Shown here piece by piece: positions 1 through 8,224 of a DNA stretch of 21,903 nt. The notes beneath the pieces were generated by a model. That model saw nothing but the letters and a program-made list of their open reading frames with translations, did not search any database and was not told the origin of the DNA. The stretch comes from DASRTE01 sp035316885 (GTDB lineage Bacteria; Actinomycetota; Actinomycetes; Jiangellales; Jiangellaceae). Position 1 is the stretch's first letter. The number at the start of each line of letters is the position of its first letter. The DNA is taken from the NCBI GenBank assembly GCA_035316885.1, contig DATHII010000128.1:1-21903 (forward strand). Direction: 5' to 3'. The translations under genes and the position numbers were made by a program.

Positions 1-1
1 T

Positions 2-1714
2 AGCGACGGTCTCGCGGGGGCCTCGCCCGCAGCCATGGCGCGCCAACGCGAGCTTGTCGAGAGCCTGGGCGGCACGTTTCACACGGTGGTCGGCGACGAC
101 GTGCCCGAGGCGATCCTGGAGTTCGCACGCGGGGTCAACGCTGCGCTGATCGTGATCGGCGTCAGCCGCCGGCCCCGGTGGAGGGCGTTGTTCAGCGAGG
201 GCGTGGGAGCTGCGGTCACCCGGCTGTCCGGTCCGATCGACGTGCACATCGTGACGCACGACGAGGCACACGGCCGAGGTGACCGCCCACCGCGGCGTGC
301 CGAAACCCTGGTAGGCCGTCGCCGGATCGCCGGCTGGGTGTTGGCCGTCCTCGGCCCGATCACACTTACGGTGATCTTGACCAGTCTGTTCGGCGACCAC
401 GCCCTGTCGACCGACCTCATGCTCTTCCTGGCGCTGACTGTCGGTGTCGCTCTGCTGGGTGGGCTGTGGCCGGCGCTGACCTGCGCAGTGTTCGGCAGCT
501 TGCTCCTCAACTACTACCTGACCCCGCCCGTACACACGTGGACGATCGCCGACCCGGCGAACGCCCTGGCTCTGGTGGTGTTCGTGCTGGTCGCGGTTGC
601 CGTGGCGTCCGTGGTCGACGTGGCCGCACGACGCACCGTCCAGGCTGCGCACAGCCAGGCGGAGTCCGAGACACTGAGCGTCCTGGCCGGCAGCATCCTA
701 CGTGGAGAGAACACGGTCGTGGCTGTCCTGGGTCGGCTGCGCGAGACGTTCGGGATGACCTCGGTGGCCCTGCTCGAGCGGGCCGACGACCGGTCGCCGT
801 GGCAGCAGGTGGCCGCCTCCGGCTCCTCGCCGTACAAGGTGCCGGAGGAGGCCGACGTCGAGGTCTCGGTGTCCTCGACGCTTGCCCTGGCGATGCGAGG
901 CCGGGTCCTGCCGGCCGACGACCGGAGGGTCCTCGAGGCGTTCGCCGCACAGGCGGCCGTCGTCCTGGACCGTGAGCGGCTGTGGCAGCAGGCCAGCGAT
1001 GCCCGGCAGATCGAGCAGGGCAATGCCATTCGCACGGCTCTGTTGGCCGCCGTATCGCATGACCTTCGCACTCCTCTGGCGTCGATCCGGGCAGCCGTGA
1101 GCAGCTTGCGTCAGACCGACGTCACATGGAGCGCGGACGACGAGGCCGAGCTTCTGGAGACTGTGGAGAGCGCCACCGGGCGCCTGGAAAGGCTCATCGA
1201 CAACCTGCTCGATCTGTCCCGGTTGCAGGCGGGCGCAGTGCGTCCACTCACCCGCCGGGTGAGCCTGGACGAGATCGTCCCGCGGGCGACCGAAGGCATC
1301 CCCTGCGACCGGATCCGCATCGACGTTCCCGAGACGCTGCCGCTCGTGGCCACCGACCCTGGCCTGGTCGAACGGTCGATCGCCAACGTGGTCGAGAATG
1401 CGTTGAAGTACTCGCCGCCCGACTCGCTGGTGCTGGTGACGGCCTCCGCGCTGGGCCCGACCGTCGAACTGCGTGTCGTCGACCGCGGCCCAGGGGTTCC
1501 GGACGACGCCAAGGAGCGGATGTTCGATGCGTTCCAGCGGCTGGGGGACACACCGGCCGGTGACGGCGTCGGGCTCGGCCTGGCCGTCGCTCGCGGGCTC
1601 GTCAACGCTGTGGGCGGTGCGCTCGTCGCCGAGGACACACCAGGTGGCGGCCTCACCATGGTCGTCTCCATGCCCACGGCCGACACGGCTAGTCCTGCCG
1701 AGGTCACCGAGTGA
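2..1714 (+). CDS. kdpD: KdpD sensor histidine kinase, 5'-truncated by window edge
   Basis: Membrane sensor kinase of the KdpDE two-component system, which controls the Kdp high-affinity potassium ATPase. The frame is open to the first base, and in-frame residues precede the first ATG (35), so the true start and the N-terminal KdpD domain lie upstream of the window. About 570 residues are visible, numbered here from the internal Met. They are the end of the universal-stress-protein-like domain (1-75), a cluster of four hydrophobic segments (about 98-198, DUF4118), a GAF-like region (215-315), the HisKA box SHDLRTPL with His342, and the HATPase domain with the N box (NVVENALKYSP), DRGPGVP and GVGLGLAVARGL. 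Its last bases overlap the kdpE start (GTGA), implying translational coupling. Full-length KdpD is usually about 850 residues, which fits a gene cut only by the window. Confidence 0.95.
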   Translation, partial: SDGLAGASPAAMARQRELVESLGGTFHTVVGDDVPEAILEFARGVNAALIVIGVSRRPRWRALFSEGVGAAVTRLSGPIDVHIVTHDEAHGRGDRPPRRAETLVGRRRIAGWVLAVLGPITLTVILTSLFGDHALSTDLMLFLALTVGVALLGGLWPALTCAVFGSLLLNYYLTPPVHTWTIADPANALALVVFVLVAVAVASVVDVAARRTVQAAHSQAESETLSVLAGSILRGENTVVAVLGRLRETFGMTSVALLERADDRSPWQQVAASGSSPYKVPEEADVEVSVSSTLALAMRGRVLPADDRRVLEAFAAQAAVVLDRERLWQQASDARQIEQGNAIRTALLAAVSHDLRTPLASIRAAVSSLRQTDVTWSADDEAELLETVESATGRLERLIDNLLDLSRLQAGAVRPLTRRVSLDEIVPRATEGIPCDRIRIDVPETLPLVATDPGLVERSIANVVENALKYSPPDSLVLVTASALGPTVELRVVDRGPGVPDDAKERMFDAFQRLGDTPAGDGVGLGLAVARGLVNAVGGALVAEDTPGGGLTMVVSMPTADTASPAEVTE

Positions 1715-2385
1715 GCAGGGTGCTCGTCGTCGACGACGAGCCGACCCTCGTGCGCGCGCTGGCGATCAACCTGCGCGCCCGGGGCTGGGAGGTCGTGTCG
1801 GCTCACGACGGTAGGAGCGCGCTCGAGATGGCGGCCGGCAAGCACCCCGACGTGGTGGTCCTGGACCTCGGGCTTCCCGACCTCGACGGCGTCGAGGTGA
1901 TCCGTGGGCTGCGCGGGTGGACGCGGGTCCCGATCATCGTTCTCTCCGCTCGTCAGGATTCCGACGACAAGGTGGAGGCCCTCGACGCAGGCGCGGACGA
2001 CTACGTGACCAAGCCGTTCGGCATGGACGAGCTTCTGGCGCGGCTACGGGCGGCGATCCGGCGGGTCGCGCCCAGCGAGGACGAGGCTGTGATCATTGCC
2101 GGCGACCTCTCGATCGACCTCGCCCGCAAGAAGGTGAGCAGGGCGGGAACCGACGTCCGGCTGACGCCGACGGAGTGGCAGCTCCTGGAGGTGCTGGTGA
2201 AGGCCCGGGGGCGCCTGGTCGGACGCAAGCAGCTCCTGCACGAGGTGTGGGGCCCGGCCTACAACTCGGAGACCAACTACCTGCGCGTCTACACGGCCCA
2301 ACTTCGCCGCAAGCTCGAGGCGGACCCCTCGCATCCGCGGCACGTCGTCACCGAGCCGGGGATGGGCTACCGCTTCGAGGTCTGA
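1711..2385 (+). CDS. kdpE: KdpE response regulator
   Basis: DNA-binding response regulator of the OmpR/PhoB class and partner of KdpD; in characterised bacteria it activates the kdp operon. The receiver domain (1-118) has acidic residues D8/D9, phospho-acceptor D52 (VVVLDLGLPDLDG) and conserved K101 (YVTKPF). The C-terminal winged helix (about 128-224) carries LTPTEWQLLEVLVKARGRLV and ends GMGYRFEV, typical of the family. At 224 aa it has the usual KdpE length. The GTG start at 1711 overlaps the kdpD stop by four bases, so the two are co-translated. No kdpFABC genes lie downstream, so they are probably on the left, outside the window. Confidence 0.95.
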   Translation: MSRVLVVDDEPTLVRALAINLRARGWEVVSAHDGRSALEMAAGKHPDVVVLDLGLPDLDGVEVIRGLRGWTRVPIIVLSARQDSDDKVEALDAGADDYVTKPFGMDELLARLRAAIRRVAPSEDEAVIIAGDLSIDLARKKVSRAGTDVRLTPTEWQLLEVLVKARGRLVGRKQLLHEVWGPAYNSETNYLRVYTAQLRRKLEADPSHPRHVVTEPGMGYRFEV

Positions 2386-2465
2386 GAGACGGCCGCCGCT
2401 CGACGCCGCGATGATGGCCTCCGGGCGCCGCGCGGCGCCTGTGGCTGTGGCGAGCGGAGCCGGGC

Positions 2466-3368
2466 ATGACACCTGCTGGAGAGCAAGCTGTGACGAGGGC
2501 GAGGCCGCTCGCCCGTGTGGTCGGGTGGTTCCGGGCCACGGAGCTGGGCCGGCTGAGCGAGCGGTCGCTGCGCGGCCTCTTGACCTTCGAGATCTTCGAC
2601 CGGGCCATGACCCTGGCGGCGCAGGCCTTCACGTCGATCCTGCCGATCATCATCGTGGTGGCGTCGTTCGTGCCCGAGCAGGCAGCCGATCTCCGGGACG
2701 AGCTCGTCGACCAGTTGGGCATCCCGGCGTCGGTGGAGACCGTGGTCGAGGACGCGATGGGCGACCGGTCCGTGACGGCGAACCAGGTCGGTCTGCTCGG
2801 CCTCTTCCTGGTCCTGGTGTCGGCGACGAGCTTCTCGCGTGCGCTCGTGCGTATGTACTGCCGCGCTTGGGACGTCCCCAGGCCCAGCGCGCGTACGGCG
2901 TGGCGGTGGCTCGCAGCCGTCATCGCGATCGCCCTGTCACTGCTGCTCCTCCGGGTGACGGTCCTCGCGCTCAGCGGGTTCCGGTTCGAGACCGCCGTTG
3001 TCGGCGTGGTCACCCTGCTCGCGAACACGGCGTTGTGGCTGTATGTGCCCTGGCTGCTCCTCGCGGCACGCATCCCGATCCGGCTCCTGGCGCCGGGCGC
3101 ACTGATCTCGGGAGTCGGCCTCATGCTGGCGAGTTACGCCTCGCAGATCTACCTGCCCCTGGCGTTGACCTCGAGCGCCAACCGGTTCGGTCCGATCGGA
3201 GTGGCGTTCGCCTACCTGACCTGGCTGTTCGCGTTGTCATTCGTCGTCGTGGTCGCGACGGTCGTGGGGCAGGTGATCGCTACCGATGACGGCAGGCTGG
3301 GCAGGCTCGTCCGAGGTCACGTCGCTGTGCAGCGGCCGGAGCCGTCGCCGAGTGGTGAACCGTCCTAG
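2466..3368 (+). CDS. YihY/BrkB-family inner membrane protein
   Basis: Integral membrane protein of the YihY/virulence factor BrkB family; its biochemical role is not established. It is 300 aa. Hydrophobic segments are visible at roughly 48-68, 105-125, 148-170, 175-205, 210-235 and 250-275, the six-helix layout of the family. The family-like N-terminal amphipathic region (RAMTLAAQAFTSILPIIIV) and the conserved C-terminal FGPIGVAFAYLTWLF stretch are present. The ATG at 2466 has GGAG six bases upstream. A GTG at 2490, also preceded by GGAGAG, is an equally possible start that would remove eight residues. The gene sits 80 bp after kdpE and may be a separate unit. It converges with the DUF1697 gene, and the two stop codons overlap by four bases. 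Confidence 0.85.
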   Translation: MTPAGEQAVTRARPLARVVGWFRATELGRLSERSLRGLLTFEIFDRAMTLAAQAFTSILPIIIVVASFVPEQAADLRDELVDQLGIPASVETVVEDAMGDRSVTANQVGLLGLFLVLVSATSFSRALVRMYCRAWDVPRPSARTAWRWLAAVIAIALSLLLLRVTVLALSGFRFETAVVGVVTLLANTALWLYVPWLLLAARIPIRLLAPGALISGVGLMLASYASQIYLPLALTSSANRFGPIGVAFAYLTWLFALSFVVVVATVVGQVIATDDGRLGRLVRGHVAVQRPEPSPSGEPS

Positions 3369-3904
3369 CCGTCGAGCATCCGTTGCAGCATCAGGACCGT
3401 GTTCCAGTTCCGCACGGTGGAGTTGGCGCGCACGCCGAGTGCCTTCCAGAACGCAGGCGTGAAGGTGGACTTCGACAGCCCGTTGGGACAGCGGAAATAG
3501 ACCTCAGCGCCGTTAACCCTGAACTCGTCGGGGAGGTAGTCGTCGGGGTCGACCGCGTCGCCCGCCCCGGCGGGCAGTGGTGCGTCCAGGAACGCCACGA
3601 ACAGCTTGGCCGGCTCGTCCACGCCGTGTGGTAGTGGGTTGGCGTCGATCACCTCTGTGATCTGGGCCCTGGTACGGACTATCACCGGGACCGGCATGCC
3701 GAACCGGGCGTCAATGGCCTTCTCGACTGTGGACCTCAGCGCTGCCTGCCCCTGCCGGGTGCCGAGCACGACGTTGCCCGAGCGAACGTAGGTCCGGACA
3801 TCGTCGTAGCCCCGCTCGGTCAGCAGGTCTCGCAGTTCGGCCATCGGCAACTGCCGGGCTCGCCCCACGTTGATGCCGCGGAGGAGCAACGCATGGCTCG
3901 CCAC
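3365..3904 (-). CDS. DUF1697 domain-containing protein
   Basis: Small cytoplasmic protein of the DUF1697 family; function unknown. The diagnostic N-terminus HALLLRGINVGRARQLPMAEL and the following YDDVRTYVRSGNVVL are both present. So is the C-terminal arrangement FTPAFWKALGVRANSTVRNWNT (positions about 150-171). At 179 aa it matches the family's usual length. The GTG start at 3904 lies six bases downstream of the GNAT gene stop, so it is most likely the last gene of a pirin-GNAT-DUF1697 operon. It ends tail-to-tail with the YihY-family gene, overlapping it by four bases, so transcripts from both strands meet here with no spacer for a conventional terminator. Confidence 0.88.
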   Translation of the reverse strand: MASHALLLRGINVGRARQLPMAELRDLLTERGYDDVRTYVRSGNVVLGTRQGQAALRSTVEKAIDARFGMPVPVIVRTRAQITEVIDANPLPHGVDEPAKLFVAFLDAPLPAGAGDAVDPDDYLPDEFRVNGAEVYFRCPNGLSKSTFTPAFWKALGVRANSTVRNWNTVLMLQRMLDG

Positions 3905-3910
3905 TGCTGT

Positions 3911-4192
3911 TCAGGCTCCCGATCGAACCAGGTCGGCGTAGTCGGGGTGCTTCTGGAGCCAACCCCTGACGAAGGGGCACAGCGGGACGACACGCCGGCC
4001 CGCCGAGCGGATGTCGTCGAGGAATGTCCGGGCAAGCGTACTGCCGACGCCCTGGTCCTCCGCGGACTCCGCCACCTCGGTGTGCAGCGCGGTGACGACG
4101 TCGCCCAACCGTGAAAAGGCCAGCTCACCGATCTCGTCGCCGTCGAGGTAGGCGGCGTAGCGGGTCGGCTCCTTGCGGATCTCCACGCTCAT
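3911..4192 (-). CDS. GNAT-like small N-acetyltransferase (Acetyltransf_CG type)
   Basis: A 93-aa protein of the short GNAT subfamily (PF14542, YidJ/GtnA-like). Visible are an N-terminal strand pair (RYAAYLDGDEIGELAFSRL), the acetyl-CoA loop region EDQGVGSTLAR (about 44-54), and the hallmark C-terminal stretch VPLCPFVRGWLQKHPDYADL. Such proteins are less than half the length of a classical GNAT and keep only the CoA-binding core; their substrates are mostly unknown. Its ATG at 4192 overlaps the pirin stop codon by four bases, indicating translational coupling to the pirin gene, and DUF1697 follows six bases later. It is sure as a family call but open for substrate. Confidence 0.88.
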   Translation of the reverse strand: MSVEIRKEPTRYAAYLDGDEIGELAFSRLGDVVTALHTEVAESAEDQGVGSTLARTFLDDIRSAGRRVVPLCPFVRGWLQKHPDYADLVRSGA

Positions 4193-5181
4193 CGGGCCGT
4201 CCCGGCGTCGAGGTCGGCGGCCGTGCGGTGCGGAACCTGGGTCTGGCCGAGCCGGCCGGCCTGGAAGTCCTCGATCGCCTCGATGATCTCGGCGCGGGTG
4301 TTCATCACGAACGGACCGTACCGGGCGACCGGCTCACGGATCGGCAGCCCGCCGAGCACCAGGATGTCCCACGCGCCGACGGCCGAGGCCGGCTGGCTGT
4401 CAGCAGCCCGCATGGTCAGCGCGGCGCCGGTGCCGAGGACGGCCAGCTGGCCCTCGTCCAGCGGTTGCTCGTGGGGGCCGACATGGCCACGCCCGGCCAG
4501 CACGTAGACGAGGGCGTTGAAGTCCCTCGGCCAGGGCAGGTCCAGACGTGCTCCGTGAGTGACGGTCGCGTGCAGATACGTGATAGGTGTGAACGTCGAA
4601 CCGGGCCCGTCGTGCCCGCCCAGCGAGCCGGCGATCAGCCGAATCAGCGCTCCGCCGTCGCCGCTGGCGATCAACCGCACGTCGCCGGCGTTGATGTCCT
4701 GGTAGCGCGGCGGAGCCCACTTGTGCGAACGGGGAAGGTTGACCCAGAGCTGGACACCGTGGAACAGGCCACCTTTGGCGATGAACTCCTGCGGCGGCAG
4801 TTCGCTGTGCAGGATCCCTGAGCCGGCGGTCATCCACTGAGTGGAGCCGTCGGTGAGCAGGCCGCCGCCCCCGGTCGAATCCTTGTGCTCGAACGCTCCG
4901 TCGAGCATGTACGTGACGGTCTCGAAGCCGCGGTGCGGATGCCAGGGAGCGCCCTTGGCCTCGCCCGGCCCATACTCGACGGCACCCATGTGGTCGAGGA
5001 GCAGGAACGGGTCGGCGAGGCTGAGGTCCATGCCCGGGAAGGGCCTGCGTACCAAGAAGCCCTCGCCCTCGAGTTGGCGATGGGCCGTGACGACCTTATG
5101 GACGCCGCGCCAGTTGGTGGTCGTCGGCGACAGCCCGAGCAGACGGGGCAACGTGAGCGTATCGGCCGTGACGGCAGGCAT
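4189..5181 (-). CDS. Pirin family protein
   Basis: Bicupin iron-binding protein of the pirin family; bacterial members have been described as redox-sensing or quercetin-dioxygenase-like proteins. It is 330 aa. The N-terminal cupin keeps the metal ligands: His81 and His83 in HPHRGFET, and His125 and Glu127 in GILHSE. Also present are FLLLDHMG (about 60-66) and the family-typical WVNLPRSHKWAPPRYQDI. The C-terminal cupin includes LVYVLAGRGHVG and ends with the pirin signature PIREPVARYGPFVMNT. The ATG at 5181 is preceded by a perfect AGGAGG six bases away, fixing the start. It leads a coupled cluster with the GNAT and DUF1697 genes. The 73-bp spacer to the ABC exporter stop probably holds its promoter. 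Confidence 0.95.
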   Translation of the reverse strand: MPAVTADTLTLPRLLGLSPTTTNWRGVHKVVTAHRQLEGEGFLVRRPFPGMDLSLADPFLLLDHMGAVEYGPGEAKGAPWHPHRGFETVTYMLDGAFEHKDSTGGGGLLTDGSTQWMTAGSGILHSELPPQEFIAKGGLFHGVQLWVNLPRSHKWAPPRYQDINAGDVRLIASGDGGALIRLIAGSLGGHDGPGSTFTPITYLHATVTHGARLDLPWPRDFNALVYVLAGRGHVGPHEQPLDEGQLAVLGTGAALTMRAADSQPASAVGAWDILVLGGLPIREPVARYGPFVMNTRAEIIEAIEDFQAGRLGQTQVPHRTAADLDAGTAR

Positions 5182-5218
5182 CGATGACCTCCTGGGAAGC
5201 GTGACCGGAGAACAACAG

Positions 5219-5230
5219 TTGATGCGTCAA
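5219..5230. promoter_or_regulatory. Short inverted repeat upstream of pirin
   Basis: TTGATGCGTCAA lies 38 bases before the pirin start, in the only spacer that could hold the promoter of the pirin-GNAT-DUF1697 cluster. Its TTGA/TCAA arms are symmetric. On the minus strand the right arm reads TTGACG, a good -35 hexamer. No convincing -10 follows at 16-18 bases. It could be a -35 element, a regulator half-site pair, or chance. Confidence 0.25.
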
Positions 5231-5254
5231 TCTTCCCTGGGCCTATCCGGCAGG

Positions 5255-7147
5255 TCAGGACGCGAGGGCCAGAACCTCCTGGTCGCGGAACTGGGTGCGG
5301 TAGAGGTCCGCGTAGGTACCGCCGGCTGCGAGTAAGTCCTCGTGCCGTCCCCGCTCCACGACGCGGCCACCGTCGATCACCAGGATCTGGTCGGCGTCAC
5401 GAACGGTCGACAGCCGGTGGGCGATGACGATCGACGTACGCCCGACCAGAGCGGTCTGCAGGGCCTGTTGCACGGCTGCCTCGGACTCGGAGTCCAGGTG
5501 CGCCGTTGCCTCGTCGAGAACGACGACGCGGGGGGCCTTGAGAAGCAGCCGGGCGATGGCCAGCCGCTGCTTCTCACCGCCGGACAGGCGGTAGCCGCGG
5601 TCGCCGACGACGGTGTCGAGGCCGTCGGGAAGCGTGGTGACCAGGTCGGCGATCTGGGCAGCGCGCAGTGCATCCCACATCTGCTCGTCTGTGGCGTCGG
5701 GTCTGGCATACGCGAGGTTGGCCCGCAGGGTGTCGTGGAACATGTGCGAGTCCTGGGTGACGACGCCGATCGCGTCGCGCAGCGACATCTGGGTGACGTC
5801 CCGGACATCCTCGCCGCCGATCCGCACGGCACCACCGGTCACGTCGTAGAGACGCGACACCAGGCTGGTGACGGTCGTCTTGCCCGCGCCGGACGGGCCC
5901 ACGAGTGCGATCGTCTGGCCGGGTTCGGCGGTGAAGCTGATGTCGGCCAGGACCTGCTCACTGGGTGCATCGGAGAGCGTGGCGAGCGATTCCAGCGAAG
6001 CGAGAGAGACCTCGGCGGCCGCCGGGTAGCGGAAGGCGACGCGGTCGAACTCGATGCTCGCGGCTGTCGCCGGCAGCGTTCGCGCGCCGGGAGCGTCGGC
6101 CACCATCGGCTCGAGGTCGAGCACCTCGAGCACCCGTTCGAAGCTCACCAGAGTCGTCATGATGTCGACCTGCAGGTTCGACAGCGACGTGATGGGTCCG
6201 TAGAGGCGGCCCAGGTACGCTGTCAGCGCGACGACGGTACCGACTCCGAGCGTCCCGCCGATGGCCATGAGGCCGCCGAGCCCGTAGACGAACGCCGTCG
6301 CGAGCGCCGCGAGCAGGCCCAGCGAGGTCATGAGCACGCGTGAGTAGACAGCAGACCTGACTCCGATGTCGCGGACCCGCGCGGCCCGGGCGGTGAAGTC
6401 GGTGGACTCGGCCGACGGACGACCGAAGATCTTGACCAGCAAGGCGCCGGAGACGTTGAAGCGTTCGGTCATCGTCTGACCCATGTCGGCGGTGAGCTCG
6501 TACCGCTCGCGAGTGATCTCGGCGAGCTTGCGTCCGACCAGCCGGGCCGGGAGCACGAACAGCGGGATCAGCACGAGCGCGACGAGCGTGATCTGCCAGG
6601 AGAGCGCGAGCATCGCGGCGACCACCGTCACGGTCGTGGCGATGTTCCCGACGACGTTGGACAGTGTGGAGGTGAAGGCCTGCTGGGCACCCTGGACGTC
6701 GCCGTTGAGACGGCTGACCAGCGCGCCGGTCTGCGTGCGGCTGAAGAAGGCGACCGGCATCTTCTGCATGTGGTCGAACACCTGCGTACGCAGGTCGTGC
6801 ACCAGGCCCTGGCCGATGGTCGCCGAAAAGTAGCGCTGGGTGAGTCCGATCGCGGCCGTCAGCACCGCGAGGCCGGCCACGGCAGCCGCGAGGGCGACGA
6901 CGAGGCCGCCGTCGTCCTTCATAACGCCCTCGTCGATGATCTGCTTGAACAGCAACGGTTGGGCCGCGCCGATCAGCGCGTCAACGAGGATGAGCCCGAG
7001 GAAGATCGCGAGTTGCTTCTTGTAGGGCGTTGCGAAGCCGAGGATGCGCCGCAGCGTGCCCGACGCGAGCTTGTGGTCAGTGATGGAGCGGTCCTGGGTG
7101 AACGACCGCATTGTGCGGCCGCCACCCATGCGTGGGGAATCATGCAT
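5255..7147 (-). CDS. Type I ABC exporter, fused permease-ATPase
   Basis: Multidrug/lipid-type ABC exporter half-transporter, expected to work as a dimer in the cytoplasmic membrane and pump hydrophobic substrates outward. The membrane domain spans about 33-330 with six hydrophobic segments. The ATPase domain (about 364-620) has Walker A GPSGAGKT (417-424), Q-loop VVTQDS, signature LSGGEKQRL (521-529), Walker B VVVLDE (541-546) and switch histidine H577 (IVIAHRLS). It is 630 aa, the normal length for a fused half-exporter. The ATG at 7147 follows a perfect AGGAGG by four bases; a Met at residue 13 is an alternative. The gene is divergent from a MarR-family regulator, with a palindrome overlapping its presumed promoter, so MarR-controlled, substrate-inducible export is the likely setting. 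The substrate cannot be read from sequence. Confidence 0.93.
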   Translation of the reverse strand: MHDSPRMGGGRTMRSFTQDRSITDHKLASGTLRRILGFATPYKKQLAIFLGLILVDALIGAAQPLLFKQIIDEGVMKDDGGLVVALAAAVAGLAVLTAAIGLTQRYFSATIGQGLVHDLRTQVFDHMQKMPVAFFSRTQTGALVSRLNGDVQGAQQAFTSTLSNVVGNIATTVTVVAAMLALSWQITLVALVLIPLFVLPARLVGRKLAEITRERYELTADMGQTMTERFNVSGALLVKIFGRPSAESTDFTARAARVRDIGVRSAVYSRVLMTSLGLLAALATAFVYGLGGLMAIGGTLGVGTVVALTAYLGRLYGPITSLSNLQVDIMTTLVSFERVLEVLDLEPMVADAPGARTLPATAASIEFDRVAFRYPAAAEVSLASLESLATLSDAPSEQVLADISFTAEPGQTIALVGPSGAGKTTVTSLVSRLYDVTGGAVRIGGEDVRDVTQMSLRDAIGVVTQDSHMFHDTLRANLAYARPDATDEQMWDALRAAQIADLVTTLPDGLDTVVGDRGYRLSGGEKQRLAIARLLLKAPRVVVLDEATAHLDSESEAAVQQALQTALVGRTSIVIAHRLSTVRDADQILVIDGGRVVERGRHEDLLAAGGTYADLYRTQFRDQEVLALAS

Positions 7148-7263
7148 ATGACCTCCTGAGTGCGTGGCGGCAGCAGCGTCGTGGGCTGCCGCGCATGGTC
7201 TGCTCGCGGCCGGCGTCCGGGGCCTGGTCGATCAGGCCGCACCGGAGCGGTTGTCCGAACTAA

Positions 7264-7282
7264 TAGAGAGGTTACCTCACTA
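7264..7282. promoter_or_regulatory. Candidate MarR operator between ABC exporter and MarR gene
   Basis: A 19-bp inverted repeat with TAGAGAGGT on the left and ACCTCACTA on the right, around a single central T. Eight of nine arm positions pair. It lies in the divergent spacer, 117 bases from the exporter start and 49 from the regulator start. It stands out as an A/T-richer patch in very GC-rich DNA. Size and placement fit a MarR dimer site that would control both genes, including autoregulation. Confidence 0.6.
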
Positions 7283-7298
7283 AGAGACCGCAGCGCAA
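7269..7298 (-). promoter_or_regulatory. Possible promoter of the ABC exporter
   Basis: On the minus strand TTGCGC (7298-7293) and TAACCT (7274-7269) are separated by 18 bases. The -10 fits TANNNT and lies inside the MarR palindrome, so a bound repressor would block it. The -35 is a weak match. This is an inference from spacing only. Confidence 0.35.
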
Positions 7299-7330
7299 AT
7301 TGGTCGGGGACGGCGGTAGCGTTCGCGCTC

Positions 7331-7756
7331 GTGGAGACGGACATCGCCGCGCAGACCGCCGATCTGCTGGCCAGGACGAACCGCCGACTACGACGACAGG
7401 CGGAGGAGCGCCTGGGCCCGGTCGGTGTGACGCCCGGACAGCTCCGTGTGCTCCGGACCCTGGCCCGGGCGGAGGGGCCATTGCGAATCGGCGATCTGGC
7501 CCGCCATCTTGACGTCGTGCCGCGGTCAGCGACGTCGGTCGTCGACGATCTCGAGGCCCTGGGCCATGTCCGCCGCACGTCGGATCCGGCGGACCGCAGG
7601 GCGACGTTGGTGGGCCTTACCGCAGGCGGCATCGCGGTCCTCGACGAGCTGGGACGTCGCCGTCGGGCCGGGCTGGCGGAACTGCTCGACCGGCTCACCG
7701 CCGCCGAGCAGGCCGAACTGGTCCGCCTCCTCACTCGGCTGACCGACGACACCTGA
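7331..7756 (+). CDS. MarR family transcriptional regulator
   Basis: Winged-helix repressor of the MarR family, 141 aa from the GTG at 7331. The core is visible: an N-terminal dimerisation helix (about 3-25), VTPGQLRVLRTLARAEG, the helix-turn-helix LRIGDLARHLDVVPRSATSV (about 53-72), the wing DPADRRATLVGLTAGG, and C-terminal helices. The frame is open back to 7160, but the extra N-terminal stretch has no family resemblance and would run through the palindromic operator, so the 7331 start is preferred. TAGCGT (7317-7322) lies eight bases before this GTG and there is no clear ribosome-binding site, so leaderless translation is possible. The divergent ABC exporter is the obvious regulatory target. 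Confidence 0.88.
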   Translation: METDIAAQTADLLARTNRRLRRQAEERLGPVGVTPGQLRVLRTLARAEGPLRIGDLARHLDVVPRSATSVVDDLEALGHVRRTSDPADRRATLVGLTAGGIAVLDELGRRRRAGLAELLDRLTAAEQAELVRLLTRLTDDT

Positions 7757-7801
7757 CGCCGCAGGACCTGCCGCTCGACCGCCAGGTGGCAGGCTGGAGT
7801 C

Positions 7802-8164
7802 GTGGCGTTGTTCGACGTGGCCGGGGCGCGTGCGGAGCTTCACCGGCTCCGGCCGGTCCTCGACGAGTTCGTGACCGTGCGGGCGGACGCGGCAGAGCTT
7901 GCCGCATCGGTGGGCGCCGGTGGCGCGGCCACCGCGTTGGGCGGTCTGCCGGAGCTGAAGGCGGCGCAGGCCCGACTCGACGAGTTGATGACCGAGATCA
8001 GCCGGTCGGGCGCCGAGCTCAAGGGCTTAGCTCCGCTGCTGGTGGACTTTCCCTCCGAGCGAGCCGGCGTGCCGGTGCTGCTGTGCTGGCTCGAAGGAGA
8101 CCCGGAGCTGGCGTGGTACCACCGCTTCGACCTGGGCTTCGCGGGACGTCGACCCCTTCCCTGA
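7802..8164 (+). CDS. DUF2203 domain-containing protein
   Basis: Small cytoplasmic protein of the DUF2203 family; function unknown. It is 120 aa. A helical N-terminal half is followed by the conserved C-terminal block: ELKGLAPLLVDFPSERAG, then VLLCWLEGDPELAWYH, then GFAGRRPL, which is the family hallmark. The start is GTG at 7802. A GGAG lies only two bases upstream, too close for a good ribosome-binding site, whereas CAGGCT (7790-7795) sits exactly six bases before the GTG, as in a leaderless promoter lacking the first T of TANNNT. It follows the MarR gene by 45 bp on the same strand. The inverted end of the mobile element begins 36 bases after its stop. Confidence 0.85.
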   Translation: MALFDVAGARAELHRLRPVLDEFVTVRADAAELAASVGAGGAATALGGLPELKAAQARLDELMTEISRSGAELKGLAPLLVDFPSERAGVPVLLCWLEGDPELAWYHRFDLGFAGRRPLP

Positions 8165-8200
8165 CGGCCGGCTCGGGCTGCGTTTCGGCGCCGTCCGCTC

Positions 8201-8221
8201 CTGAGAGAGCGTCTGTGAACT
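8201..8221 (+). repeat. Left terminal inverted repeat
   Basis: Begins CTGAGAGAGCGTCTGTGAAC and is matched in reverse at 10060-10080 with one mismatch (A versus C at position 8). It lies three bases beyond the last possible stop codon of the transposase pseudogene, the usual place for the transposase-distal end of an IS5-type element. Confidence 0.75.
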
Positions 8222-8224
8222 GGG

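Noticed and set aside
7160..7330. Extended N-terminus of the MarR gene back to 7160
   Set aside because: The added residues are Arg/Gly/Ser-rich, unlike any MarR N-terminus, and the region contains the operator and promoters of the divergent exporter.
8188..8204. Direct target-site duplication flanking the IS ends
   Set aside because: Several registrations of the ends were compared by eye. The closest is TGA (left) against TCA (right), so no exact duplication could be claimed.
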